A DNA stretch of 64,000 bases from Anaeramoeba ignava. Taxonomy: Eukaryota; Metamonada; Anaeramoebidae. The notes beneath the pieces are model-generated. The model had not been told where the DNA came from, ran no database searches, and was given only the letters and a program-made list of their open reading frames with translations. Every line of letters begins with the position of its first letter. The first letter of the stretch is position 1. Shown one piece after another: positions 23,293 to 36,259 of the stretch. The stretch covers positions 1-64,000 of the forward strand of contig JAPDFW010000016.1 of the NCBI GenBank assembly GCA_028826165.1, in the 5' to 3' direction. The translations under genes were made by a program, and so were the position numbers.

Positions 23293-25020
23293 ATGAAAAT
23301 CTCCATTGAAGGAAATGAATCAGAATTAGCATGGAAATGTAAATAATTTTTTTTCTTCATTGTTAATTTGAAAATTTATTAAAACAAACTATTTTGAATC
23401 TTATTTTCAATTCACTATTCAAATTAAAATTTTATTTTATTTTAAACAAAAATTGAACAAGTAAAAAAATTTTTTGGAATAAAGTTGATTCCAAAAATGA
23501 AAAATAAAAATAAAAATAAATTATAAATTAAAAAATATAAATCTAAATCTAAATATAAATATAAAATCTAAATCTAAATCTAAAATCTAAAATCTAAATA
23601 TAAATATAAATATAAATATAAATATAAATCTAAATATAAATATAAATCTAAATCTAAATCAAAATCAAAATATAAATCTAAATATAAATCTAAATATAAA
23701 ATATAAATCCAAATATAAATATAAATCAAAATCAAAATCAAATATAAATATAAATATAAATCTAAATATAAATATAAATATAAATCTAAATCTAAATATA
23801 AATCTAAATCTAAATAAAAATATAAATATAAAAATCTAAAAATAAAAATAAATCTAAATCTAAATCAAAATATAAATATAAATATAAATATATAAATCTA
23901 AATCTAAATCAAAAATAAATATAAAATATAAATATAAATATAAATATAAAATATAAAATCTAAATATAAATATAAATATAAATATAAATCAAAATATAAA
24001 TCTAAATCTAAATCTAAATCTAAAAATAAATCTAAATCTAAATATAAATCTAAATATAAATCTAAATCTAAATATAAATATAAATCTAAATATAAATCTA
24101 AATCTAAATCTAAATATAAAATAAAAAATATAAAATATAAATATCAAAATATAAAATAAATCTAAATATAAATATAAATATAAATATAAATATAAATCAA
24201 AATATAAATATAAATATAAAATATAAATATAAAATATAAATATAAATATAAATCTAAATCTAAATCTAAAAATATAAATATAAATATAAATATAAATATA
24301 AATATAAATCTAAAATCATAAATCAAAAATATAAATATAAATATAAATCTAAATATAAATATAAATATAAATCAAAAATCTAAATATAAATCTAAATCTA
24401 AATATAAAATATAAATCTAAATCTAAATCTAAATCTAAATAAAAAAAATAAATATAAATCTAAATCAAAATCAAAATCTAAATCTAAATCTAAATCTAAA
24501 TATAAACTAAATCTAAATCTAAATATAAATCTAAATATAAATCTAAATATAAATCTAAATATAAATCCAAATCCCAAAATCAAAAATATAAATCTAAATC
24601 AAAATATAAATCTAAATCAAAATATAAAAAAATCAAAATCAAAATAAAAATAAATATAAATATAAATCAAAATATAAATCTAAATATAAATCAAAATAAA
24701 TCTAAATCTAAATCTAAATCTAAATCTAAATCTAAATATAAATCTAAATCTAAATATAAATATAAATCTAAATATAAATATAAATATAAATATAAATATA
24801 AATATAAATCTAAATCTAAATCTAAATCTAAATCAAAATCAAAATCAAAATCAAAATCAAAATCAAAATCAAAATCAAAATCAAAATCAAAATTAAAATT
24901 AAAATTGAAATTGAAATTGAAATTGAAATTGAAATTGAAATTAAATTCAAAATCAAAATTAAAATTAAAATTGAAGTGGAAAATTGTTCGTTTCAAATTA
25001 ATGAATCAATTGAAAATTAA
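23293..25020 (+). other. Possible tiny two-exon gene around the hexamer array
   Basis: At 23293 an ATG opens a short stretch of non-repetitive, protein-like sequence (MKISIEGNESELAWK) that meets a good donor, T|GTAAAT, at 23338/23339. A possible acceptor, TTGAAG|TGG, lies at 24976/24977 beyond the hexamer array. Joining them gives only 13 more codons after the junction codon (ENCSFQINESIEN) before TAA at 25018. A 29-residue product is very short, so the second exon may be wrong or the element may be a relic. I do not recognise the product. Confidence 0.2.
23490..24960. repeat. Hexamer array AAATAT / AAATCT, 1.5 kb
   Basis: Almost pure tandem hexamers AAATAT, AAATCT and AAATCA, in blocks, grading into AAATTG/AAATTA near 24895-24970. 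Frames open across it encode only DLYLYL or FRFIF repeats and are not genes. It may be an intron of the tentative gene at 23293. A second array of the same kind lies at 49986-51275. Confidence 0.85.
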
Positions 25021-25166
25021 AACAAAATTAAAACAAAAAGAAAAATTAAAAAAGAAAAAGAAAAAAAAATTAGAAAAAGAAAAAGAAAAAGAAAAAGAAA
25101 AAGAAAAAGAAATTAAAGCAAAACGAAGTTTAGCAAAAATCACCATTTCTAAAACCAAGAAAGAAA

Positions 25167-25748
25167 TCAAAATACTTTATGCAAATATTTTTTCTTATAA
25201 ATCCATTTAGCAAGATCACGAGAACAACGACCTTTACTAATTTCATCAGTAAGAGCAGTAGGTTTTAAACGATATTTAGGAGTTTTTGAAGACTTTTTAT
25301 TATGATTTTTCACATTTGATTTTAAATAGCGATAAACAACAGCTCCAAAAGAAGGATTTTCTCTTGAAATACTTTCAGAATGATTTAAACCAGAAAGTAA
25401 AAATTGTTGGATTACTTTTTCCTTTTGTTTTTTAATTTCCCTGCTTTTCTTTCTGTCTAAAATTTGCGTTTCAGTTTTTTCAAGTTTTTCAAGTTTTTCT
25501 GTTTTATTTATATTTTCTATTTTTTGCATTTTTTCCATTGCGTTTATTTTTGGTATTTTTTCTATTTTATGTCTTTTTATTTTTTGTTCTTCTTCTTGTT
25601 TTGTTTGATTTGTGTCAAATGACTTTGTTTGAAAATCTGGAAATAATTTGGTTGGGAAAAGATAGTCAATTTGCTCATCAAATGGTGTTCTTAATGTTTC
25701 TGTTTGTGGTTTGTTTTTTTCTGTTGTCGGTTGTAAGAAATCCCACAT
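25167..25748 (-). CDS. Unknown basic protein, 193 residues
   Basis: I do not recognise this gene. Its N-terminus (MWDFLQPTTEKNKPQTETLR) is not low complexity. The middle (about residues 50-115) is a lysine/glutamate-rich, probably helical stretch. The last 75 residues look like a folded domain (NPSFGAVVYRYLKS, then KYRLKPTALTDEISKGRCS and RDLAKWIYKKKYL). The spacing of that last part is reminiscent of a small winged helix, but I cannot support a family. High base complexity compared with the repeats on both sides argues that it is a real gene. The stop at 25167 lies beside an A-rich stretch. No introns are needed. Confidence 0.6.
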   Translation of the reverse strand: MWDFLQPTTEKNKPQTETLRTPFDEQIDYLFPTKLFPDFQTKSFDTNQTKQEEEQKIKRHKIEKIPKINAMEKMQKIENINKTEKLEKLEKTETQILDRKKSREIKKQKEKVIQQFLLSGLNHSESISRENPSFGAVVYRYLKSNVKNHNKKSSKTPKYRLKPTALTDEISKGRCSRDLAKWIYKKKYLHKVF

Positions 25749-26479
25749 AATTGATCCAAAAGAATAAAAATTTTAAAATAGAAAAATTAATTCCATCAAA
25801 AAGAAAAAAAAAATTTTCTTGATTTTTGATCGTTTCAAAAAAAACAAACAAACAAACAAATTAAAACAAATTAAAACAAATTTAAATTAAAATTAAAATT
25901 AAATTATTAATTTATGAATAATTATGGAAAATATTTATTATTTTATTTTTTTTTATTTTTTTTTAATTAAAAAATTTTTTTTTTTTTTTTATTTTTTTTG
26001 TTGTTTTTTTCCCTTTCCAAAATATTTTTTTAACAAAATTAATTTTAAATTTTAATTCTTTTAATCATTAACTTTTTTTTAAATTAAATTTTAATTAAAT
26101 TTTTTTATTTAAATTTTATTTAAATTTTTTAATTTAAATTCTCCAATTTGATCAATAAATTAATTCCAAAATTATAAAAGAGAAAAGAAAACGAATTTAA
26201 AAATTAAAATTAAAATTAAAATTAAAGAAAAGAAAAGAAAAAAAAATTTTTTTTAAAAGTAATGAGTTGGTTTTTAATTTTTTTGCTTCTTTAATTCATT
26301 TTATTCTACAAAAAAATTTTCATTTATTAATTAAAAGAAAATTGTTATTTTAATGAAAGGATCCTTTTTCAAATTAAATAAATTTAAAAAGAAAATATAA
26401 AAAATGTCAAAAAATTAATTAATTGGATTAAAAGTGATCAATTAAAAAATTTTTTTATTTATTTTATTTAAAAATTTTT
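25749..26479. other. Low-complexity AT spacer
   Basis: Poly-T and poly-A runs and TTTAAATT-like sequence. I see no gene, RNA or defined site here. It includes the upstream region of the gene at 25167-25748. Confidence 0.6.
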
Positions 26480-29400
26480 AAATAAAATTAATTAATTTTA
26501 CTCAAATAAATCAATTCAATTTTAGAAATAAATTCGATCAATTATATTCAATAAAATTAATTTAATTTTCAATATGTAAATAATTTTGATCAAATTTAAA
26601 TTAAGAAATAATTAATAAATCAATTCCATTTTAAATTTTGAAATAAAATTAATAAATTATAATCAATCAAATCAATTTTAAATTTGGAAATAAAATTAAT
26701 AAATCAATTCCATTTTAAATTTAGAAATAAAATTAATAAATTATATTCAATTAAATCAATTTTAAATTTGGAAATAAAATTAATAAAAATTCAATTAAAT
26801 CCATTTTAAATTTTAAATAAATTATATTCAATCAATTCCATTTTAAATTTTGAAATAAAATTAATAAATTATATTCAATTAAATCAATTTTAAATTTAGA
26901 AATAAAATTAATTAATTATATTCAATTAAATCCAATTTTAAATTTTAGAAATAAAATTAATTAAATCAATTTTATTCAATTTTAAATTTGAAATAAAATT
27001 AATAAATTATATTAAATGGAAATAAATAATAAATTTCCATTTTTAAATTTAGAAATAAAATTAATAAATTATATTCAATCAATTAATTCCATTTTAAATT
27101 TTGAAATAAAATTAATATTCAATTAAATCAAATTTAAATTTTAAAATAAAATTAATTAATTATATTCAATCAATTCCATTTTAAATTTGGAAATAAAATA
27201 ATAATTAATTAATCAAATTTCTAAATTAAATTAATAAATCAATTCCATTTTAAATTTAGAAATAAAATTAATAAATTATATTCAATCAAATCAATTCTAA
27301 ATTTAGAAATAAAATTAATAAATCAATTCCATTTTAAATTTAGAAATAAAATTAATAAATCAATTCCATTTTAAATTTAGAAATAAAATTAATAAATTAT
27401 ATTCAATTAAATCCATTTTAAATTAAGAAATAAAATTAATAAATCAATTCCATTTTAAATTTAGAAATAAAATTAATAAATTAATATTCAATCAATTCCA
27501 TTTTTAAATTTAGAAATTTTAAAATTTAATAAAATTAATAAATCAATTCCATTTTAAATTTTTAAAAATTAATAAAAATATTCAATTAAATCAATTTTAA
27601 ATTAAGAAATAAAATTAATAAATCAATTCCATTTTTAAAATTTTTAAATTAAAAGAAATAAAATTAATAAATTATATTCAATTAAATCCATTTTAAATTT
27701 GAAATAAAATTAATAATTATATTCAATTAAATCCATTTTAAATTTAGAAATAAAATTAAAATTAATATTAATTAAATTCAATTCTTTAAATTTAGAAATA
27801 AAATTAATAAATTATATTCAATCAATTAATTCCATTTTAAATTTTGAAATAAAATTAATAAATTATATTCAATTAAATCAATTTTAAATTTAGAAATAAA
27901 ATTAATTAATTATATTCAATTAAATCAATTTTAAATTTTGAAATAAAATTAATAAATCAATTCCATTTTAAATTTAGAAATAAAATTAATTAATTATATT
28001 CAATTAAATCCATTTTAAATTTAGAAATAAAATTAATTAATCAAATCCATTTTAAATTTTGAAATAAAAATTAATTAATTCAATCAGAATTCCATTTTTA
28101 AATTTGGAAATAAAATTAATAAATTATATTTAATCAAATTTAAATTTAGAAATAAAAATTAAATCAATTCCATTTTAAATTTAGAAATAAAATTAATAAA
28201 TCAATTCCATTTTAAATTTAGAAATAAAATTAATAAATTATATTCAATTAAATCCATTTTAAATTAAGAAATAAAATTAATAAATCAATTCCATTTTAAA
28301 TTTAGAAATAAAATTAATAAATTATATTCAATCAATTCCATTTTAAATTTTGAAATAAAATTAATAAATTATATTCAATTAAATCCATTTTAAATTTTGA
28401 AATAAAATTAATAAATCATATTCAATCAAATCTATTTTAAATTTTGAAATAAAATTAATTAATTATATTTAATTAAATCCATTTTAAATTAAGAAATAAA
28501 ATTAATAAATTATATTCAATTAAATCCATTTTAAATTTTGAAATAAAATTAATAAATTATATTTAATTAAATCCATTTTAAATTTGGAAACAAATTTAAT
28601 TAATTATATTCAATTAAATCAATTTTAAATTTTGAAATAAAATTAATTAATTATATTCAATTAAATCCATTTTAAATTTTGAAATAAAATTAATCAATTA
28701 TATTCAATTAAATCCATTTTAAATTTAGAAATAAAATTAATAAATTATATTCAATTAAATCCATTTTAAATTTTGAAATAAAATTAATAAATCAATTCCA
28801 TTTTAAATTAAGAAATAAAATTAATAAATTATATTCAATCAATTCCATTTTAAATTTTGAAATAAAATTAATAAATCAAATCAATTTTAAATTTAGAAAT
28901 AAAATTAATAAAATATATTTAATTAAATCCATTTTTAAATTAAGAAATAAAAATTAATAAATTATATTCAATTAAATCCATTTTAAATTAAGAAATAAAA
29001 TTAATCAATTATATTCAATTAAATTAATTTTAAATTTAGAAATAAAATTAATCAATTATATTCAATCAATTCCATTTTAAATTTAGAAATAAAATTAATA
29101 AATTATATTTAATCAAATCCATTTTAAATTTTGAAATAAAATTAATAAATCAATTCTATTTTAAATTTTGAAATAAAATTAATAAATTATATTCAATTAA
29201 TTCCATTTTAAATTAAGAAATAAAATTAATAAATTATATTCAATTAAATTAATTTTAAATTTTGAAATAAAATTAATAAATTATATTCAATTAAATTAAT
29301 TTTAAATTTAGAAATAAAATTAATAAATTATAATCAATTAATTCCATTTTAAATGTTGAAATAAAATTAATAAATCAATTCCATTTTAAATTTAGAAATA

Positions 29401-30172
29401 AAATTAATAAATTATATTCAATTAAATTAATTTTAAATTTTGAAATAAAATTAATAAATTAATTCAATCAAATCAATTTTAAATTTAGAAATAAAATTAA
29501 TTAAATATATTCAATTAAATCCATTTTAAATTTTGAAATAAAATTAATAAATTATATTCAATTTTAAATTTAGAAATAAAATTAATAAATTATATTTAAT
29601 TAAATCCATTTTAAATTTTGAAATAAAATTAATAAATTATATTCAATCAATTCCATTTTAAATTTGGAAATAAAATTAATAAATCAAATCCATTTTAAAT
29701 TTTGAAATAAAATTAATAAATTATATTTAATTAAATTAATTTTAAATTTTGAAATAAAATTAATTAATTATATTTAATTAAATTCATTTTAAATGTTGAA
29801 ATAAAATTAATAAATCAATTCCATTTTAAATTTAGAAATAAAATTAATTAATTATATTCAATTAAATCCATTTTAAATTTTGAAATAAAATTAATAAATT
29901 ATATTTAATTAAATCCATTTTAAATTTTGAAATAAAATTAATTAATTATATTCAATTAAATCAATTTTAAATTTAGAAATAAAATTAATAAATTATATTC
30001 AATTAAATCCATTTTAAATTTAGAAATAAAATTAATTAATTATATTCAATTAAATCCATTTTAAATTTTGAAATAAAATTAATAAATTATATTCAATTTT
30101 AAATTTAGAAATAAAATTAATAAATTATATTCAATTAAATCCATTTTAAATTTAGAAATAAAATTAATAAGA
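26480..30172. repeat. 3.7-kb satellite of about 38-47-bp units
   Basis: A long tandem array. The core of each unit is CCATTTTAAATTTAGAAATA plus AAATTAATAAATTATATTCAAT. Short units lack the ATTATATTCAATTAAAT part (about 38 bp); long units keep it (about 47 bp). Variation is concentrated at TTTAG/TTTTG/TTAAG and AATAAAT/AATTAAT. No long open frame exists in any direction. It ends about 100 bp before UTP14. No gene is present. Confidence 0.9.
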
Positions 30173-30272
30173 AAGAAAAAAGAAATTTTTTTTTAATTTT
30201 TTTAATTTTTCATTTTTTTCATTTTTCATTTTTCTTTTTTCTTTTATTATTAAATTTAGAATTAAATTAAAA

Positions 30273-33200
30273 ATGAGAAAAAGAACTCAAAGAGAAAAGA
30301 ATCGCTTTATTGAAGTTGATTTAGAAAAAGATCAACCAACAACCAAATTCAATAAAACAGAAATCAACAAAAAATCTAATAATCTTATTCTTTTTGAAAA
30401 TAAAAACGAATTATTAAAAAAATATGAAAAAGATTTGCAATTTAATCAAGACATCTCAAGTTCAGATTCTGAAGATGACGAAATTGAAATTGACGATAGA
30501 TATAATAACATGATTCAAGCAGTTTCTAATTCTCAAAAAAAAACAAAACCTGAAATTAAAACAGAATTTTTTAAAGAAGGAGAATTTAATAAAGAACGTA
30601 AATAAAATAAAATCAATTTAAAAAAAAAAAAATTCTTATTCTAATAAATTTTTCTTAAAAATATAAATTATTATAATTAAGACCAAAATAAACTTTCAAT
30701 TGAACAACTTGCAACGGCAATTAAAGGAGACCAATTTGGAAAATTGAAAAAAAATATCAATTTTGTCACAAAAAATCCTTTAGATACACCTTTAACAGAC
30801 CAAGAAAAAAATAAACTGGAAAGAGTGAGTGGATACAAAATTGTTAGCAAAGAAATTAGTAAATGGCAACCAATTGTTAAAAAAAATCGAGAAAGTCAAC
30901 AACTACATTTTCCACTTGAAAAACCAATTATTGAAAAACCCCTTTTAAGTGATTTATCAAAAAATACTTCCCAAAAAACTCATATGGAAACTGAAATTGA
31001 TAAAATTCTTGAAGAATCTGGCGTTTTAAATCAAGACGAACTAGATCAAGATTATAATGAAAATTCGCCGGATTTTGGATTGAATGAAAATGAAATTAAT
31101 GATAATGATAATTTAAATCCAAAAAATACAAAAAAAACCAAAAAAAATAACAAACTCAATCGAAATGATGAGTTTTCTGAATTGAAGAAAAAGGAATTGG
31201 AAGACCAAGAAAGCAAACTTGCAAAAATTCGCCATCTAATGTCTTATCATGCGCAAAAAGCAAAAAGACAAAAGAAAATCAAATCCAAAAAATATCGAAA
31301 AATATTACGAATGGAAAAGGAAAAAAATAAACTAACAATTGAAGAATTGGAAAAAATTGATCCAAATTTAGCAGAAAAAGAACGACAAAAATTGGAGAAA
31401 AAAAGAGCGTTAGAAAGAATTACTTTGAAACACAATAATATCACAAAATGGGCAAAAAACGCAAAAAGATTTGGAAAACATGATCCAAGTGTTAGAAAAG
31501 CCATTCAAGAACAACTTACTATGAACAAGAAAATTCTTGAAAAAATTGAAAATTCAAATCAAGATGAAGATGATGAAGAAGATGATGAAAATGAAGATGA
31601 AAATGAAAATGAAAATGAAAATTTAAATGATCAAAATAGTGAAGAATCAGAAACAAAAAAAGGGTTAATGGGTTTGAAATTTATGCAAAGAGCAATGCAA
31701 AAAAAGAAAGAAGAATATCAAGAAATGATCAATCAAGAAAATGGAGTTAATCAAGATGAACAATTTTCAGGAAGAATGATATTTGGGAAAAAATCAGAAA
31801 TCAATCCAATTGATAGCGATATTAAAAACAAAGAAACTGGATGGGAAGGAATAGAAGAAATTAATCGAAGTCGAATTGTTGTTAATGGACCAGTTAATAT
31901 AATAAACAAAAAAGAATCAAATGGAAAAAGTTCACTTGAATTATTTGAAGTTTTGCCAGTTCAACATCCAGAAGAAAATTTGAATGAAAATCAAAATGAA
32001 AATTTTAATGAAAATCAAATTGAAAATGAAAGTGAAAATGAATCTAATCCATGGATTGATTTTAATTCTCAAAAAAATCAAAATAAAGACCAAATTACAA
32101 AACATATCAAAAAAGAACACAAAAAATCAAAAGTAGAAGATGATGTTATTAATGTTCAAGATTTGGATGAAAATATTTTAATTAAAAAAAATCAATCTGA
32201 AATGAATTTAGAAAATTTAAATTCAGTTCAAAAGGAAATTGTTCAAAAAGCTTTTCCAGCTGAAGATTTTGAAGCTGAATTTGAAAGGGAAAAAAGAGAA
32301 GAGATTGAAAAGCAAGTTAATAAAGAACTTGGAGAAGAAATGAAAGCATTAGAAGGAGTTCCTGGTTGGGTATTAAATTTTAAATTGAAATTAAATTAAA
32401 TTAAATTGAAATTAAATTAAATTAAATTGAAATTAAATTAAATTGAATTGAAATTAAATTAAATTGAATTAAATTGAATTAAATTAAATTAAATTTTGGA
32501 TTAAATATTGAATTAAATTAAATTAAATTGAAATTAAATTATATTAAATTAAATTATATTGAATTAAATTGAATTTAAATTAAATTAAATTGAATTAAAT
32601 TGAATTAAATTAAATTGAATTAAATTGAATTAAAATTATATTTTGGATTGAATATTGAAATTAAATTAAAATTAAATTTTGGATTGAATATTGAATATTA
32701 AATTAAATTAAATTTAAATTAAATTTTGGATTGAATATTGATTTAAATTGAATTAAATTAAATTAAATTAAATTGAAATTAAATTAAATTAAATTGAATT
32801 GAATTAAATTAAATTGAAATTAAATTGAATTAAATTGAATTAAATTGGATTAAATTAAATTGAATTTAAATTAAATTGGATTAAATAGAAATTAAATTGA
32901 ATATTGAATTGGATTAAATTGGATTAAATTGAATTAAAATTAAATTAAATTGAAATTAAATTAAATTGAATTAAATTGAATTAAATTGGATTAAATATTG
33001 GATTAAATTGGATTAAATTGGATTAAATTGAATATTGAATTGAAATTAAATTAAATTAAATTGAATTGAATTAAAATTATGGATTGAATTAAAATTATGA
33101 ATTAAATTAAAATTAAATTAAATTAAATTAAATTGAAATTAAATTAAATTAAATTAAATTTGAAATTATATTGAATTAAATTGAATTAAATTAAATTTGA

Positions 33201-33845
33201 AATTAATTTATATTGAATTAAATTAAATTTGAAATTAATTTATATTGAATTAAATTAAATTTGGAATTAATTTATATTGAATTAAATTAAATTTGGAATT
33301 AATTTATATTGAATTAAATTGAATTGAATTAAATTAAATTAAATTGAAATTAAATTTTGGATTGAATATTGTATTAAATTAAATTAAATTAAATTAATTT
33401 AAATTAGGGACAATGGAGTGGATTAGGTGTTAAAATTGATCCTAAAAAAGTAGAAGAAATTGAAAGAAAAAGAAAAGAAAAATACCAAGAATTACTCAAG
33501 AAATATTTATCAGAAAGAAAAGATAGTAAACTTCGATCAGTTATTTTAAATAATAAAGAAATGAGAAAAAGTAAAAAATATTTAGTTGAATCAGTTCCAT
33601 TTCCATTTCAAACAAAAGAACAATATGAAACATCACTTAGAGTACCTATTGGTAAAGAATGGAATACAGAAACTATGCATGATAAGTTTATTCAACCAAA
33701 TATTGTTACTGAATTGGGAGCAAGAATTGATCCAATTCAATTTTCTATGGTTCAAAAAGAATTAAGAAGAAAACAAGAAATTCAAGAACAAAAAAGAATG
33801 AGAAGACCTCTTGCAAATACTTCATATGATGTCTTAATAAAATGA
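30273..33845 (+). CDS. UTP14: Utp14, small-subunit processome component (three exons)
   Basis: Utp14 acts in the nucleolar U3 snoRNP/SSU processome and activates the helicase Dhr1 during 18S rRNA maturation. Exons are 30273-30597, 30682-32369 and 33408-33845, giving 816 residues. Splices are C|GTAAAT...TTAAG|AC (84-bp intron, phase 1) and TGG|GTATTA...TTAG|GGA (phase 0). The family is shown by EISKWQPIVKKNRESQQLHF, YHAQKAKRQKKIKSKKYRK, SLKH-like TLKHNNITKWAKNAKRFGKH, the acidic stretch around residues 530-560, VQKAFPAEDFEAEFEREK and the signature GVPGW|GQWSGLGVK, which is rebuilt exactly by the second splice. The C-terminus carries VPFPFQTKEQYETSLRVPIG and EWNTETMHDKF, as in human UTP14A. Each frame stops shortly into the following intron, so unspliced ORFs look truncated. 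Confidence 0.93.
32370..33407 (+). repeat. UTP14 intron 2, TTAAATTGAA-type repeats
   Basis: This 1038-bp intron is made of imperfect AAATTAAATTGAA units with interspersed TTTTGGATTGAATATTG segments. The reading frame continues a few codons into it (NFKLKLN) before a stop, which marks the donor site. Confidence 0.85.
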
Positions 33846-34360
33846 TTTTTAAATATTTGATTTAGCGAAAAAAATCAAAAAAAAAAAGAAGAAAAAGGAA
33901 AAAAAAATTTTTTTTTTTAGATCATTTGAGAATTTTTTTCAAATAGAATTTTTAAATAAAAAATCAAAACAATATTTCAAATTTTAATTTTGATTTTGAT
34001 TTTAATTTTGATTTTAATTTTAATTTTGATTTTGATTTTAATTTGAATTTTAATTTGAATTTTTAATTTTAATTTTAATTTTGATTTTAATTTGAATTTT
34101 AATTTGGAATTTTATTTTAAATTTAATTTTAATTTTAATTTTAGATTTGGATTTTGGATTTGGATTTTAATTTTAATTTGAATTTTGATTTTAATTTTAA
34201 TTTCAATTTTGGATTTGGATTTTGGATTTGGATTTTGGAATTTTTTAAAAAATACATCATTTTTCTTTTTTCATTTTTCATTTTTCATTTTTCATTTTCA
34301 TTTTTCATTTTCATTTTTATTTTTTTTCATTTTCATTTTTTAAATTTTTTTAAAACAAAA
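33846..34360. other. Low-complexity spacer before ALG2
   Basis: TTTTGA/TTTTAA repeats at about 33980-34230 and a CATTTTT-rich stretch just before the ALG2 start. An open frame beginning at 34154 reads through it into ALG2, but its product is only FNFNF/FIFIF repeats. No gene is seen. Confidence 0.65.
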
Positions 34361-35665
34361 ATGACTAAAATAGCATTTTTACATCCAGAATTACGTATTG
34401 GAGGAGCAGAAAGATTAGTTATTGACGCAGCACAAGGATTACAAAAAGAAGGATATAAAATTGAAATGTTCACATCACATTTAGACAAAAAAAACTGCTA
34501 CAAAGAAGTGCGAGACGGCACATTAGCAGTACACAAATATGGAAGTTGGATCCCAAGACAAATATTTGGAAAATTCCAAACATTTTTAGCAATAATAAGA
34601 GCAATTTATTTATCAATCATAGTTGTTTTTTCTTCTTGGTTTTCAAAAAAAAAACGTTTTGATTTCTATTTTTGTGATCAAGTTTCCGTTTATATTCCGT
34701 TACTTAGATTGACTGGCAAAAAAATCATTTTTTATTGTCATTTTCCCGATTTGTTATTGACTCAATCAAGAGATGGAATTTTCAAAAAAATTTACCGTTT
34801 TCCTCTTGATTTGTTGGAAAAAATTTGTATCAAGTTTGCTCATGTTATTTTGGTCAATAGCAAATTCACAAAATCAAAATTCCAAGAGGTTTTTACTTCC
34901 TCAAAAAAAATTCCTCAAGTTCTTTATCCTTCAATCAATTTAAAAGCTTATGAATCAAAAAAATTGAATGAAAATCAAAATGAAAAAAATCAAAATGAAA
35001 AAAATCAAAATGAAAAAATCCAAAATTTAAAATCAAAAATTCCCAAAAATGCAAAAGTTGTTTTATCAATTAACAGATTTGAAAGGAAAAAAAATATCAC
35101 TCTTGCTTTGAATGCCTTTTCTCTTGTTCAGCAAAAAAAGGAACAAGAAAAAATCAACCAAGATTTTATGCTTATAATTGCTGGAGGATTTGACAAAAAA
35201 ATCAAGGAAAATGTGGAATATTTAAAGGAGCTCGAAGAATTAGCAGAAAAAAACGGGATAAAAGAAAGTATCTTGTTTGTACCATCATTCACAGAAGAAG
35301 AGAGATCATTTCTACTGTCTAGAAGTTGCTGTGTTGTCTACACACCTTCAAATGAACATTTTGGAATAGTCCCACTTGAGGCCATGTTTGCTGGTTGTCC
35401 TGTTGTTGGCGTCAATTCAGGTGGCCCTTTGGAGACAATAATCGATGGCGAAACAGGTTTTCTTAGTCAGCCTGATCCAAAAGACTTTAGTCAAAAGCTT
35501 TGGAAAATTTTAACTGATGACGACTTAAGAAATCAAATGAAATCAAAAGGTCCAGATCATGTCAGACAAAATTTTTCATTGGAGATCTTTTCTCAAAAAT
35601 TATCTAATATTATTAAAGATATGATCCAAAACCAAAAATCAGAAAAGAAAAAAAAGCAAAAGTGA
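34361..35665 (+). CDS. ALG2: Alg2 mannosyltransferase (GT4)
   Basis: Alg2 adds the second and third mannoses to the dolichol-linked oligosaccharide on the cytosolic face of the ER (N-glycosylation). The start is set at the ATG at 34361 because the conserved N-terminus begins there (MTKIAFLHPELRIGGAERLV); the longer frame upstream is low complexity. The product has 434 residues, normal for the family. The N-domain carries FCDQVSVYIPLLR and FYCHFPDLLLTQSRDG; the C-domain has VVLSINRFERKKNI (sugar-nucleotide domain start), the GT4 acidic motif EHFGIVPLEAM and GCPVVGVNSGGPLETI. A hydrophobic stretch near residue 85 (AIIRAIYLSIIVVF) may attach it to the membrane. An inserted NEKNQ repeat at about residue 210 is peculiar to this copy. 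The NxS/T-rich FG-GAP proteins nearby would be clients. Confidence 0.95.
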   Translation: MTKIAFLHPELRIGGAERLVIDAAQGLQKEGYKIEMFTSHLDKKNCYKEVRDGTLAVHKYGSWIPRQIFGKFQTFLAIIRAIYLSIIVVFSSWFSKKKRFDFYFCDQVSVYIPLLRLTGKKIIFYCHFPDLLLTQSRDGIFKKIYRFPLDLLEKICIKFAHVILVNSKFTKSKFQEVFTSSKKIPQVLYPSINLKAYESKKLNENQNEKNQNEKNQNEKIQNLKSKIPKNAKVVLSINRFERKKNITLALNAFSLVQQKKEQEKINQDFMLIIAGGFDKKIKENVEYLKELEELAEKNGIKESILFVPSFTEEERSFLLSRSCCVVYTPSNEHFGIVPLEAMFAGCPVVGVNSGGPLETIIDGETGFLSQPDPKDFSQKLWKILTDDDLRNQMKSKGPDHVRQNFSLEIFSQKLSNIIKDMIQNQKSEKKKKQK

Positions 35666-35727
35666 AAAAAATTCTTTTTTATTTCAATCTCTAATTTTTA
35701 TTTCCCAAAAAATTCAAAATAAAAAAA

Positions 35728-36259
35728 CAGAAATTTATTTAAAATATTTGAACCATAACAAGAAAATAATCAAATCTAAATTGAATTAAGACATATTAAT
35801 CAAAAATTTAAAATTCCAAATATTAAAAAGATTCCATATAAAAATGTTGTTTCTTTTTGTTCAAGAAAACTTAATCTTGAAGAAAATCAAATTTATTTTT
35901 TAAATCAAAATATTCCAATTAAAGAAAAAGAAATTTTTTATGAATCAATAAATGAAATTGAATCATCAATTTTTTTTCCTGATAAAACAATATTATTGAG
36001 TTTGATAATTTTGCAACTTAGAGTTAAACTTTCAAATTTTAATCCTTATCCTTATGGATATTTTGATAAAAAAGATGATTATGATATTTTCCCAAAACTT
36101 TTTCAAAAATTTAAATATTTTTGTAATGATTCTAATTTTAATTCTAATAGAATTTAATGAAGAATTAAAGATTCTAAAAATGTTAAAGTTTATGGAATTT
36201 TAACAAGAATAATTAAATTAAAAGAATTAAAAGAATGGTTTAAACAAATTGAATGGTGA
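35728..36259 (+). pseudogene. Deletion remnant of the ART-like family
   Basis: This remnant joins the family's first about 70 residues (from an ATG-less NLFK start to YESINE) directly to its last about 85 residues (from ILQLRVKLSNFNPYPYG to KQIEW). The coiled coil, second domain and most of the catalytic domain are missing. It also has in-frame stops (AGAATTTAATGA near 36150). It is the first of five tandem copies. Confidence 0.85.

Noticed and set aside
24905-25210. 101-codon plus-strand frame rich in KL and KE
   Set aside because: Mostly repeat-derived lysine/leucine/glutamate, overlapping the 3' end of the better-supported minus-strand gene; cannot be joined in frame to the 23293 exon.
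26480-30172. CRISPR-like repeat-spacer structure
   Set aside because: Units are contiguous and vary everywhere; there are no unique spacers, and the DNA is eukaryotic.
34154-34360. ALG2 N-terminal extension from 34154
   Set aside because: The extension is low-complexity FNFNF/FIFIF from T-rich repeats; the conserved N-terminus begins at 34361.
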